From contig KQ964477.1 of NCBI GenBank assembly GCA_001566745.1, positions 1 through 21,568 of the forward strand: a DNA stretch of 21,568 nt, read 5' to 3'. The DNA comes from Conidiobolus coronatus NRRL 28638. Its lineage: Eukaryota > Entomophthoromycota > Entomophthoromycetes > Entomophthorales > Conidiobolaceae. Position numbers and translations under genes: made by a program. Positions within the stretch are counted from its first letter, which is position 1. Every line of letters begins with the position of its first letter. The notes under the pieces were generated by a model. The model was not told where the DNA came from. It worked only from the letters and a program-made list of their open reading frames with translations, and searched no databases. Positions 1-11,266 of this stretch are shown here, piece by piece.

Positions 1-334
1 TATAGATTTTTATACTTAGATTTAATACTTTAATTAACAGTATTATGATTTATTAATAATAGTAATAAAAACAAAGTTAACACAGATTTAGCCTATAACA
101 TTGATGAATAAAATGTTTATTTGTCAAATTGCGTTTCTCTTGTTAGATTATTATATTTATTTTATCAGCTAAGAAATGGAGAATGAGGTTATAACTTTAT
201 TTACTAATCAAAAATTTTGCAATTTAACTTTTGGTCAGTTATAAACCTAGTTTTAATAAATTTTACATAATTTTGCCTAGTATGAAATTGATATAAATGA
301 AAAGAGATCATTTAAAGTCATAATGCATAATTTA
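1..334. other. AT-rich 3' flank of the NCLX gene
   Basis: No open frame, RNA gene or repeat that I can support lies here. The sequence is AT-rich and is downstream of the minus-strand exchanger gene, so it should hold that gene's 3' UTR and polyadenylation site. I could not single out a specific signal because A/T hexamers are too frequent to be informative. Confidence 0.5.
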
Positions 335-3254
335 TTAAGCTTCAGATTTTATAAAAGTGATTAAAATCAATGCTAACATTGTTGTACAGTAAAATATTAT
401 TAAGCTAAAACCGAATTTTTTACCAATTCTATACTTATTCAGTGGGAGATAGATATTAAATGCTAATAAAGTAGCTAGTACGCCAAATCCTGATAGTAAA
501 GTGGTGTTACTAACTGTTAATCTTATGTGATCACCTTGAGATGGGATTAAAATGATACCAGAGAGGCCTATACCGAGCATCATATTCAACATAGGACCAG
601 CAAAGCATGCAGAAATAGCCATCATAGGATATCCCATCCGAGCAACTGCTACGTTACTTATAAAATCTCCCAAGCTGTTCCCAAACGCAAACACAGTCAA
701 ACCAATGACTTCTTCACTAATTTGCAAAATTAACCCTAACGAGGAAAGTATATCAACTACAGAAGTAGCTATAATAGAAATCCAAGTTATACTTTGAAAA
801 AACCCTATCAAAGCTGTGACAACTTTGTTATTCATTAGAGGGTATTTTTTGTATAGGAAGCGAAGCGAATATGACAAAGCTAACCCTACCAGCATAGGTG
901 CCCACCATAAAGATCTGCTTACTAACCCAGTTTGAACTAGCATAACTTCAAAAAAGAATATTGTGACGAAAAAGGCTTGAACTATCTTTAACTGTCTTTC
1001 TGCTATGTTTTTGTTGTGTGTGATTGATATAGGACTCGCTACAAATGCAGACCCTTGCATTGAGGGAGAAGCCGGTGTTACAAAAATCGGAAATTCAGAA
1101 AGTCCTGGTATACTAGAAATTTCAGACTTTAGTTCTTCTTCTACTGTTTGAACCATAACGGGAACAGTTAGAGTAAATACTAGATATAGTGGTAAAGTTA
1201 TTATATTCATGAATTTTTCATACAAAGATTGGTTTTTCCAGTCTGCTGTGCCAGGGAAGAGCAATATTGTTAAAGTAGGGTCGGCTGGTAGGGAAAATTT
1301 ATCTGAACTGGTATCACTGACTGGAGATGTAGTTAAATTAGTGGTATCTATATCGGGTAATAATAGAGTGTTACTAGACCCGCCTATAGCTGGAATATCT
1401 AAAGTATCCGAGGATCTATATTGGTGCTGAGGCTGTTGGTTATTGTTTGTGTTAGATTGATCTTTTTGAGGTATGACTAGAGGCGAGGGCGAGTTATCCC
1501 TCTTGAATCTATTAACGTGTACAGGTTTAACTATTACTTCTTCTTCTTAAGAAATAAATTTAATTCATAAACGTATCATTATAAAACAAATATAATATAC
1601 CTTGCTCATATGGATCAGCTGAAGTTAAAGAAATTACAGGGGATATAGTTCCTGTAGAGTGAACCATCCTATTAGGACTATATGATTTAGACCTGAAAAC
1701 TTGTTGATGGTGGAGTAAGTGCCCAATGCTATCCATTGTTCTGCTATGCTTTAGAGATGGTGGATCAAATGGCTCCAAAGTTTTTAAAGCATCCTCTATC
1801 TAATCATATAATTAATACTATATATACATAAAAGTGCGCGCTAATTACTTCATGTGCAGTCCAGAAATTCATTCTTTTGTAATAAGTAATAGGAGTAACC
1901 GGAGGCATTCTGGAATCTAAAGCATTATTGCTAACGACTGGCATCATAGTGGATAGTAATCTTGTTGTTTCGCCACCAGCGTTATTTTGTGCATCTAAAT
2001 TATAATATAAAGTTAATAATTTAATTATAATAATGAAATAGATTGGAATCAATATGAAAAAGATAAGAAAACCCAGTTGATAAAGGGAGTTACGCTGAGC
2101 ACAGATAATTGAGCAGAGGTTAATTCGATTTATAAGCAGGGTTGAGATGATTGATCCAATAATTTTAGATTACATACATTCCAAGTTGCCAAGTAATAAA
2201 CCATCGGCTTCAGTATCCCAGCCATCTTCGCTGGTATCAACGTAATCATCCAATCTACCACCTCTTCTATCCCCATATAAAGAGTTTAAATGTAAAAACT
2301 GTTGTAATTTAATCTCACCTTGTTTGTTAAACCAGTTGCCTACGAGTACAGTGGTAACGTAAAAGCCATAGTAAAGACAAAGGCCTAAACTCTCCACTAA
2401 AGTAATTTTACCGTCCCAAATAATAAATAAAAGTACTAGTATAGCCCCTGTAAAGAACCAGAGATCTCTAAGTAATAGTGGTCCTATTACGTTAAAAGAT
2501 TTAATTATTGCCATCGAGCCGACTACTACGCTAGTTATAAACCATGCAGCGCCCACAAGTTCCCCAATGGCTAAAGCCCCACTCCCTGCTTTCAAAGCAC
2601 TAAATGTTGAGAATAAGTCAGGACTGCCATTTCCAAAAGCTAAAAAAGTTACACCAGCCTAAATAAATTCTTAATGATTTTCTAATATGCTATCTAGTTT
2701 ATTAATTACCACACTTTCGCTTAAATTTAATATCGAGGAAATTGTATCTAAATTTGGGCCTAAAAGATAATAATATTAGATAAAGCTAAGAATTAATATT
2801 AATTATTACAAAAAAAGTCGCTAGCTACTATTCCAATACAAAGGAAAAACATTACACTAAAGCCAATCTATAAAATAATTGTTAATTAAATATAATAATT
2901 AGATATTTAACTTACAAGAGTAGTCAAACCGATAGCAGGTACTCTTTCAAATGTACAGTAATAAATTTCCAAGTAGTTTATAGGGCCCTCCTGGAACTCA
3001 GTGCAGTACTCTTTTACATACGAGCACTTATTTGGTTCATTTACAACTTTAAAACACTGCAGAAAATAAAATTAGAATGTTAAAATATTATTAATTTAAA
3101 ATTTTACATTATCGTTGTTAGGCTCTTTAGAGATTCCTTCATTACTAATTCTGCTAACACCACCCTCGCTACCTTTATCACTATTTACAAACTCCGAAGA
3201 GTATAAACAAATAAATAAATAATAATAAAATATTATAGATTTTAATAATATCAT
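335..3254 (-). CDS. NCLX/CCX-family cation/Ca2+ exchanger
   Basis: A membrane antiporter exchanging Ca2+ for monovalent cations, of the family that includes mitochondrial NCLX (SLC8B1) and fungal vacuolar/ER relatives. Exons, read on the minus strand: 3254-3108, 3056-2916, 2867-2810, 2759-2710, 2658-2178, 1994-1849, 1799-1601, 1545-335. All phases join to 810 aa. Residues 1-20 look like a signal peptide, followed by a Cys-containing lumenal segment. The alpha-1 repeat holds GVTFLAFGNGSPDLFS at about 134-149 and the alpha-2 repeat holds GLTVFAFGNSLGD at about 689-701. These are the ion-binding motifs of the CaCA superfamily. A long polar loop (about 290-515) separates two hydrophobic halves, as in the family. 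The Cys codon at the exon 3/4 junction is split T|GC. Intron 5 (183 nt) is much longer than the other six (48-55 nt). The start is the ATG that opens the signal-like segment. The cellular membrane cannot be told from sequence. Confidence 0.93.
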
Positions 3255-3881
3255 TATGAATATTATTAATTAATATATTAATCTAAAAATTAAAAAAAAT
3301 TTACATGCGTGAGAAGCTGAATACTAGAATTACTTAATATTATAAAATATTAAGTTTCAGTTTTATTAAATCATATTTTTTTTAGTTAATTTAGAATAAA
3401 TCTAAATTTAAAATTTATTTATTCCTAATAGAACTAATTTTCAAGAATAATATTAATTTAGCTGACAGCTGATACGTAGATCTTGTATTTTATTATTATA
3501 ATGTATACAAATTTTAACTACAATGGTTGATAGAATTCAAAAAAGAATTCAACTGATCAATAAAATACAAAAAAGATCGACTTTTTGCTAACTTTTATGT
3601 TTAAATTTAACGAATTTGTAAATAGATTCTTAATAAAAATAACTACTTTTATTATTATTATTATTATATATTTAGCAGCTTGACTAAAGCTTTGTAAAAA
3701 TAGACCAATAGAATTAGCAATCTATTATATTTAAATACTATTGGATAAACTAAGTATATTGAGTAACAAAGAGGCTATTTTTCTATTAAATTAATTACAG
3801 CAGAGTAGGGGATTATAAACGCTACTTGGGCATCTTTTAACTTTCAACTATAGCTTCTAATATATATAAATTATTATCATA
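3255..3881. other. Divergent intergenic region, NCLX side
   Basis: Very AT-rich DNA upstream of the minus-strand exchanger gene. It should hold the promoter of that gene, but no defined element stands out. A short ATG frame near 3522 (23 codons, Gln/Lys/Ile-rich) is within chance expectation here. Confidence 0.4.
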
Positions 3882-4298
3882 TTGGAGATTTTATCAGGTG
3901 AAATTTTTTTATCTAATCTAACTATTTTATATATTCCAAGTTCAGAGCATATTGATTTAGAATTAAGTGAAGCTGTAGTTTAAATACACTGCCCAAGATG
4001 TAATCAAAGCGGTTTCATTAATGATTTCAAAATTAACAGTCAATCAAATCATCATTCACAATACTGAGCCAATCAAAAATTTGCCTCTTATTAGTATAAA
4101 CATTCACTAATTTTGATTATAATAAGAACATAAATAGCTGGTATTTATGTGGAAATTGTTATATATAAGTCAAATACTAGAATATTTTCTAATTGTTTTG
4201 AGTGTTATATTGATAAAAGTATTAGACTCGATATGAATAGACTGATGGATATACTTACATATAATATAGTCCAAAGTAAAAAGCTGTTTATAAGTTAG
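3882..4298 (+). pseudogene. Decayed coding-like stretch with a CxxC motif
   Basis: One plus-strand frame starting at 3882 runs 139 codons to a stop at 4296, with four internal stops (including 3981, 4065 and 4092). I would expect roughly a dozen at this base composition. Around 3990-4001 it encodes CPRC (TGC CCA AGA TGT), followed by a polar stretch and an aromatic residue before the stop at 4065. The spacing is reminiscent of the N-terminal zinc ribbon of some DDE transposases, but the second Cys pair is not present. A remnant of a mobile element is therefore possible, not shown. There is no start codon or splice evidence. Chance openness is the main alternative. Confidence 0.3.
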
Positions 4299-4353
4299 AA
4301 ATTTTGTATTTCAATTACCAATCTCTATTAACTGACTTAAAGCCAAACTTTCA

Positions 4354-4554
4354 CTATGTATGAAGCTCTAACACATAGCTTATTCCTATTTTATCTGCTT
4401 GACAAGCTCTGTATAGTACATAAGTCTGTGAAAGAAGTATCATAAGATAGCTAAGAAAGTTACTTGAACGACTTGCGGTGAAATTTCATACTGCTTATTT
4501 GACATCGTATTTAGTATACTCATCAAAATATTTAACTAACTCTGGTGGCTTATC
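4354..4554 (-). pseudogene. Coding-like fragment, possibly a broken gene
   Basis: After a good acceptor (TTTTGCAG, AG at 4556-4555) the minus strand reads DKPPELVKYFDEYTKYDVK from 4554, then stops. A different frame continues with QYEISPQVVQ, then a GTAACT..CACAG segment that could be a 38-nt intron (4463-4426), then TYVLYRACQADKIGISYVL and a stop ending at 4354. The two parts are in different frames near 4500, which would need a one-base change in a run of A. I do not recognise the protein. Upstream of the acceptor (toward 4660) another frame looks weakly coding. It may be a decayed gene, a real small-exon gene that I cannot assemble, or chance. Confidence 0.3.
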
Positions 4555-4612
4555 CTGCAAAATAAATAGTAAATATTTGAGATTTTGCTGCTGCTTTAGA
4601 GTTAAACGAGTT

Positions 4613-4631
4613 AGCACCAAACTTTGGTGCT
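4613..4631. repeat. Perfect 19-nt palindrome
   Basis: AGCACCAAA and TTTGGTGCT form perfect 9-bp arms around a single C at 4622. It is GC-richer than the surroundings. It lies just beside the coding-like minus-strand fragment. It could be a protein-binding site or simply a chance palindrome; with a 1-nt centre, the whole 9-bp stem could not form as an RNA hairpin. Confidence 0.6.
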
Positions 4632-5650
4632 GTGGGGTATACATATTTAAAGTATAGCTTATTTAGGCTATCTAATTAGATTTTATGCTAAAAGTACTAG
4701 CAAGAAAATTTTGGAATTTGGAGAATTAAATGTTAAATAGCAGAATTTAATCTTCTTTTAACGCAATGGATTGTTGATTATTTGGTTTTTGTTGGGTTAT
4801 TGGTGAATTGAATAAAAATACAAAAATCTAACTTGGCTATTATTTGGGTTAAAAAATCCATTATAATTGTTAAATCGATTCATTAATATTAAAAAAACAT
4901 TTAAGTATTATATATGTTAGAAAGAAGACTATTATTAAAATTTTAAATAGATGAATGCTAGCTATAAATCATATTAGAATAAAAAACACTTGAAATAAAT
5001 TTTATTATAAAAGTTGATAAAGGTTGCAATATATTATTATAATTATATAAAACAGAATACATTTTGGTAAACCTTTTAGAACAAAACGCTAATATTGTCT
5101 AATTTTAATCATTATAAAGGCGAGTTTATAATAATATATTAAACTATTAACTTTATTTTCTAAAAATTAAATAACAAAAATCATCTTAGCTATTAGATAG
5201 TTTAAACTATATTAAATGAAATTTTCATTTATCTAGTTACTAGGCTTAATTATCCATTTTTTCTAAGCTTTTTATTACAACTAGTATATATTGCATTTTA
5301 CTTTAAATAATTATATTGATAATTCGTCAAACTAAAGATATGAATTTTAAATATAATATATGTTATATTGATTAAGTATTCTATTTAATTTTACCTTATT
5401 AAACATTTATTTTATTTTATAACATATTAGTTAAATAACTTAAATTCTTTAAAGTATTACTTTACTCAAATTCTTAATTTAAGTAATTAAACATTAAAGA
5501 CTTTAGGCTAAGGAAATAGCTAGATTATAAATATATTAATATTTTAACTGAAATATACGTATTACTAAACTAAAGCTATTAAAATAAGTATATCCATGCT
5601 ATTTAAATTAGAAATAATAAAAATATGTTATATATAAGTAATATAATAAA
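4632..5650. other. AT-rich intergenic DNA, no gene seen
   Basis: About 1 kb of highly AT-rich sequence between the coding-like fragments and the MITE-like element. I find no open frame with protein-like content, no tRNA-like B-box and no long repeat. Confidence 0.45.
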
Positions 5651-5652
5651 TA

Positions 5653-5921
5653 ATATGAGAGATTCTGGTTAATTTAACTCAAATTTTGTATGAGCTCTGT
5701 TCAAAATTTTAATTTTTATACAAGCGAGTTATTATCATATATAGTTATTAAATCAAAGATATGAGTTAATAATTTCGTATTAGAACGCTGTACTAGAAAC
5801 ATTGACTAATAAAAGAGGCTGTTTAATAGGCTTTAACCATTATAAAATCAAAAATATAATAAATTTGCCATATAAAAAATTTTGGTCCAAATTTCCTTGA
5901 TTTAACCAGAGTCTCTCATAT
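5653..5921. mobile_element. MITE-like element with 20-bp TIRs and TA duplication
   Basis: The left end 5653-5672 (ATATGAGAGATTCTGGTTAA) matches the reverse complement of the right end 5902-5921 at 19 of 20 positions. Weaker similarity (AAATTT-containing) extends inward. The 269-bp unit is flanked on both sides by TA (5651-5652 and 5922-5923), the target duplication expected of Tc1/mariner-type elements. The interior has no open frame of useful size, so this would be a non-autonomous miniature inverted-repeat element that depends on a transposase elsewhere. It sits about 300 bp upstream of PRP17. Confidence 0.7.
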
Positions 5922-5923
5922 TA

Positions 5924-6225
5924 ATAAAATATTATATATAATATAGTGTGGGAAAAGGCATCGAAAACTATATAGTAGATAAAGTCGTAGTAATATAAAT
6001 ACACGCTAAATCAATATTTGGTTTAAATCAGAGAGATGCTTCGATCCTAAGAATGAGTATTATAACATATATTTTATATATACAATTAAAAGAGTTTTTT
6101 GAAAAAAAATGGTTCAAATTTAAATCATCCCATAATAAATAACATTGAATTTTTAAAGGTTAAATTTGAATTTTGAAAATAAAACGATAAATTGAAAATA
6201 AAAGTTTAAATTTAAGCTAATACAA
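5924..6225. promoter_or_regulatory. CDC40: 5' flank of PRP17
   Basis: The 300 bp before the PRP17 start codon. The last hundred bases are A-rich and free of G/C runs, typical of a fungal 5' leader. No named element can be assigned. The MITE-like element ends just upstream, so the promoter is short or overlaps the element. Confidence 0.35.
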
Positions 6226-7992
6226 ATGTCAGAGGACAATAGCAATAAGAAGTTCAAAAAATTCAAGCTGGACATTGCACCTGATGTCGATTTAGAAGTA
6301 AACGAAACCTGCATAACCCTTTAATTTACTAATTTTAATTTATAGGATGACTCTCCATTTGCCAATTTATATAGCGAGGGGGGAACGAAAGAAATTCAAG
6401 TAAATTTGCCATATGACAGAATGGTAGCTCTTCCAAAAATGGAAGTTCCTAATCCTCTGCTGAGAACTAATCAATCAAAAGGACTTAATTTACCTTCAGG
6501 TATGCATTGATATCATTTCATTTACTTTTATTCTAACGTTTTATAACTAGGCCATGTCGATCAGCAGCATTTTAATGACCATACATTTGAGCAACAATCA
6601 AGAACTTTCAAAGTATATGGATATGCACAAGACCCTTCACTCACTACTCAAGACAACTATGGTAACTTAGGAAGAGGTCAAGATGGTACAGGATACGTAG
6701 GTGACTTGGAGAAATACAAAGAGTATGGCGGGCTAACAACATATGATAATGTACCCAAAAAGGTTAAGCATATGCCAAAACCCAAAAGGCAGGCAAAAGG
6801 CGATTCTAGCATTTTGAATGGGGAAGGCGCTTATCTAGGGCCTTGGGCAAGTTATGAAGAACCTGCCAAAGATGAAGATGAAGAACAAGTGCCACTGGCT
6901 GCTCCAACTCAAACAGAGCCCAAAGTTCACAAACCCATCGACGACTCTCTTGATGGAAAAGAAACTTCTATATTCCATGGCTCCAGCGAGTTCGATTATC
7001 TTGGGCGCACTTACATGCACGTTCCTCGCGATTTGGATATCAGTTTACTGGGAAATCCAGGGGAGCAAAAATGCTTCTTGCCCAAAGGTCAAATACACAC
7101 TTGGGAAGGTCACGAAAAAGGTGTCAGCAAATTGGAGTTCTTCCCAGGCAGTGGCCACTTACTGCTCTCTTGTGGTATGGATGGCCTTGCTAAGCTTTGG
7201 GACGTGTACCATGACCGTGAGCTGTTACGTAGTTATAAAGGTCATACTAAAGCTATTAGAGATATAAAATTCAATAACGATGGTACCCGCTTCCTTACAG
7301 CTGGTTATGATCGCTATCTCAAACTTTGGGATACAGAAACTGGTAAATGTCTCCAATCAATAAATGTTGGAAAGATCCCATATTGCGCAACATTCAACCC
7401 TAATCCAGATCGTCAGCATTTAGTTTTAGCTGGGTGCAGTGATAAGAAAATTGTTCAGTACGATCTTAATACTGGTGAAGTTGTTCAAGAGTATGATCAG
7501 CATTTGGGAGGAGTAAACAGTATTACTTTTGTTGATGATAATCGCAGATTTGTTACAACATCAGATGACAAAACTTTAAGGGTATGGGAATTTGATATCC
7601 CTGTTGTTATTAAGTACATTGCTGAGCCCTACATGCACTCTATGCCCTCTGTCAGCAAGCATCCTAGTAATAAGTGGCTCGCTGCACAATCTCTAGACAA
7701 CCAAATTCTCATTTTCTCAGCTACTGATAGAGTTAAGCAAAACAACAAGAAGTCTTTTAAGGGTCATATTACTTCTGGATTCGCATGTCAACCAAATTTC
7801 TCACCTGATGGTAAATACCTCATTTCTGGTGATGCTTCAGGTAGTCTCTGGGTTTGGGACTGGCAAACAACGAAAATCTTAAAGAAGATAAAAGCTCATG
7901 ACAATGCTTTGATAACATGTGCTTGGCATCCTCAAGAAACTAGTAAAATAGCAACAGGTAGCTGGGATGGCTCCATTAAATTTTGGGATTAA
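6226..7992 (+). CDS. CDC40: Pre-mRNA splicing factor Prp17/Cdc40
   Basis: A spliceosomal WD40 protein needed around the second catalytic step of pre-mRNA splicing, acting in the nucleus. Exons: 6226-6297, 6346-6499, 6551-7992, giving 555 aa. The two introns are 48 and 51 nt and carry branch-like sequences (ACTAAT, TCTAAC) before the acceptors. The N-terminal half carries family signatures: GPWASYE at about 172-178 and the block FHGSSEFDYLGRTYMHVP at about 217-234. From about 258 to the end there is a seven-bladed WD40 propeller; clear blades end in KLWDV, KLWDT, RVWEF, WVWDW and KFWD. Length and domain order fit the family. The gene faces striatin convergently, with 189 bp between the stop codons. 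An AATAAA at 8033-8038 is a possible polyadenylation signal. The second exon ends S|G, with the Gly codon split across the intron. Confidence 0.97.
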
Positions 7993-8181
7993 AGTATAAA
8001 AATATTGATTAACACTTACTAATTGCTTTGCAAATAAAAATCAAATCGCATTATCAATATAATAAATTTATCAAATTAATGATTTATACTAGAATTACTC
8101 AGTTATAAAATTAAAATTGTTAAAAATAATAGATTAAGTTTAATTAATTCAAAAACACATGAAATTATATATAATATTGGT
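7993..8181. terminator. Shared 3' region of two convergent genes
   Basis: Only 189 bp separate the stop codons of PRP17 (plus) and striatin (minus), so the 3' UTRs must be short or overlap. An AATAAA lies at 8033-8038 on the plus strand, about 40 nt after the PRP17 stop. Such hexamers are common in this AT-rich DNA, so the assignment is weak. Confidence 0.3.
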
Positions 8182-11100
8182 CTAATTACAAGTATACATC
8201 TTAATACCGCTATCAGCTCCACAGGAAGCTAACCAGGGATAAGTCCTATGGAACTTGACTCCACAAACAGCTTCAGAAGTTTTTGATCTATGAGCGCTGA
8301 ATTCTTGGACACAGCTGTGGTTTGTCAAATCCCACCACCTAATTGACGCATCATGACCTGAAAGAATTTATTAGTTACTTGTATAGTGATATATACTATT
8401 TATATTACCTCCTGATACTATTGATAATCCATTGTTGCTAACATCTAAACTTGATATAGCATCCAAGTGAGCAACCATTGAATGATTACACTTGCCTAAA
8501 TAATTGAAACATATTAATTAATTGTATTTTGATTTGAATAAAGAAATTACCAGAATTAATATCATAAAATCTTATATATCTATCCTCGTGTCCTGATACA
8601 AGCGTATGTATCGTAGGGTGAGCCATAATACAACTAATTTGGGTATTTGGAGTGTTATCGTATGTTTGAGCGCTATCAAATTCTTGAATAACTTGCCCAG
8701 TTTCAATATCAATCATTTCAATTTTAGAATTTTGATAACTAACAAAAAGTTTAGAGTTATCAATATGATTAAAATCTATTGCTGTAGGGTTTATATCTGG
8801 GTAACTGGATTTAAATGTTCGTAGTAGAGGGTTTGAAGGGTTCTCTGTGTCCCATAATCTTACAGTTTCGTCAGCACCTGCAGATGCCAATAATATTTTA
8901 TCACCTGTAGATAACTTTGTATTGAGTTTTATATTCCAAACTACATCTGTATGCCCTTCAAATTTGGTAAGCATCTTTGCTTTTTCTAAATTAAAATAAA
9001 CTGTTAGTTAATAAAATCAATAAGTTGAAAAATATTCGATATTACCTGGGTTGTCCATTTGAGTTCCTGTTGGGAAGTTAGGCGTTTCCCACACTCTAAT
9101 AGTGCAATCAAAGCTTGATGAGTAGATTTTACCTTGAGTTGAGGAGCATAATACTGAAGTAATTGGACCTTCATGTCCTCTGGCAACTAAAATTGGATCA
9201 TACTCCATTCGACTTGCCCTAATTTATCTTTAATTAAAAATAATATAAAGAAATGAAGATATGCTTACTTTTTAGAGTTTATAGTCAAATTGTGAAGATC
9301 CCAAACTTTTATTGTTCCATCATCAGAACCTGTGCATAATACAAGATCTTGATCATGGAAATCGAGGCAGCGTACAGTATCCAAATGGCTGTTATAGATA
9401 AAAAATTTAATAAAAACTATATAAATATTATAACTTAACTTACCTCTTTAGAGTTAATTTGGGTTTCCATAATTGATTAGAATCTTCCACTTTGAGGTTG
9501 AGGTTGGCTGCAGGCTAATATTTACATTTAATAAAAGTATATCAATAAAGCTTTAAACCTACCTCTGTGTCTTTGTCGTCGTCGAAAATAAATTGATCGT
9601 CTTTGAGATTATTGAGTTTCTGGAGGTCTTGGTTTTCATGCTTACTCCGATGCCCACTCACTGTAGCATCTGGATTGCTAAATCCTGAGTTATCAAGATC
9701 AAGCTCCTCTCCATCTTCCGGAGATTTGCCAAGTGCTTTTAAAATCGAATTTAGCTTTCCTGCAGCTGAAGATGCGGACGAAATTGTGCTGTTCTTTGAA
9801 GAAGCATTCGAAGTAGGTTTCGATTTTGAAATTTTCAACTCTTCTTCTTGCATGCTCCTTGGTGAGTCATTAATATTGGCGTTATCATAAGGATCACCTT
9901 CGAAATCAGATGGAGCAATTACTGTAATGCGCTTATTACGTTTTTCTTCTTGTGACATGTTATCTTGTTTAACAGGTCGTGGAATTGGTTTGGAATTATC
10001 ACTTGATGAGCTGGCTAAGTCTGTTGAGATTGTAGTAGTTGGCGTTGGCTTTTTCAAAATCATTGGAGGATTAGTTGGAGATACCTGGTGAGTAGGTGAT
10101 GTAGAACTGAAATCTTGTCCAGAAGACGGTCCCATTGTTTTATATTGAGCTTGACCTGTGTTTTCAGAAGAATATAGCTTTCTCAAGCTTGTTGGCGCAC
10201 TTTCGGTATTTGGAGGTGCTCTTGAAGGAGGGTCCGAGCTTGATTCTTTGGGCTCAAAATCTAGCTCTTCCCAGTTAAGTTCAAACTTTTTATCAACAAG
10301 ACCAGCAGAGGACGTGTTAGAATTAGCAGCGTTAAATTCCGTAAAAGGGAGATTATTTAACTCTGTCAAGCATCTAAATTTATGCAGTATTATATAAAAG
10401 CTCGCATAATGAATAAAATATCTTACAGCTTAATAACTTCTTTAAACTTTTCTTTCTTTTGCTTGTTCTTTTGAGCAGTCAAAGTTGAAGAAGCCGATGA
10501 TGAAGATGATCTAGATTTAAAAATATGCTTGGCGTAATTTGAAGGCATTTTTGTCACTATTAAATTTGATTTTCATTATTAAAGTATTAAGTAGTAACAA
10601 TAAATGAATATTTACAGGGAGGTCTTTGATTTTGCTGATTTTCATTACTCGTAGAGTTGGTGCTATTACCATTGTTTTCAGGCTCTGGAGTAGGCTGATT
10701 ATTTAAATATCTACTCCTGAAATAATAGAAAGCAAATATATTAGTTGATGTTAAAATTAAAATTAGTAAAAATTAGTACCTTTCTTGACGTAAAGCATAC
10801 TCTAGCATTTTAACCCTGCGCATCAAATCATTTCTAATGTTATCAACAGCTTTACGCTCGCCTTCTAAGCAAGATATTTTAGCCTATAAAATGATTTTTA
10901 AATGTTATTTAATTATGTTATAAGACAATTCGTTTAAAATTTGCTAGATGATACTGAATAAAATTTAGTTATGTTATATAAATATGAATTTTTAAGAAAG
11001 ATGCTGTAAAACATAAGATTAAGTTTATTTACCTTTAGTTCAGCTCTTTCAATTTCCCATTCATTGCGCTCTCTGTCAAAATTTCTCCACTCTTTCTGTA

Positions 11101-11266
11101 AAAAGTGCAAAACCCCACTTATAGTGTACTCGGAGAAGGGTTGGGAAATGTGTTGATTTAAAGGTTGAGACATGCTATTAACATTATTCATATGGTTAAC
11201 AGGAGATAAGTTATTGGTATTTAAAGTGAGTGAAGGGTTCGAATTAGTATTAGCACTGGGGTTCAT
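8182..11266 (-). CDS. pro11: Striatin, STRIPAK complex scaffold
   Basis: Striatin is the regulatory B''' subunit of PP2A and the scaffold of the STRIPAK complex, which controls septation, cell fusion and fruiting in fungi. Exons on the minus strand: 11266-11033, 10883-10780, 10716-10616, 10556-10427, 10373-9563, 9514-9444, 9388-9269, 9218-9046, 8985-8551, 8495-8409, 8357-8182. All phases join to 813 aa. Residues 47-113 are the conserved striatin N-terminus: YTISGVLHFLQKEW, then a coiled coil with WEIERAEL and LMRRVKMLEYALRQER. A Ser/Thr/Asn-rich, acidic linker (about 115-470) is poorly conserved. From about 475 the C-terminal WD40 repeats begin (WKPKLTLKSHLD, RGHEGPITSVL, FEGHTDVVWNI, SMVAHLDAISSLDV). 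The most diagnostic piece is SMVAHLDA, typical of striatins. Intron 1 is 149 nt; the others are 51-63. Yeast Far8 is the distant counterpart. Confidence 0.95.

Noticed and set aside
552-797. Plus-strand open frame of 81 codons
   Set aside because: Antisense shadow of the last exon of the NCLX gene, whose minus-strand frame carries the alpha-2 motif.
3522-3593. Short ATG frame rich in Gln, Lys and Ile
   Set aside because: 23 codons with internal near-repeats in AT-rich DNA; no splice, homology or context support.
6854-7267. Plus-strand open frame of 137 codons
   Set aside because: Lies inside PRP17 in another frame; the PRP17 frame has clear WD40 motifs and continues past it.
9603-10397. Two plus-strand open frames (95 and 79 codons)
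   Set aside because: Antisense of the Ser/Asp-rich striatin linker exon. Ser-rich coding strands often leave open antisense frames.
10884-11032. Possible extra exon in the 149-nt first intron of striatin
   Set aside because: The flanking exons already align continuously with the conserved striatin N-terminus (WEIERAELK followed by AKISCLEGER), leaving no missing residues.
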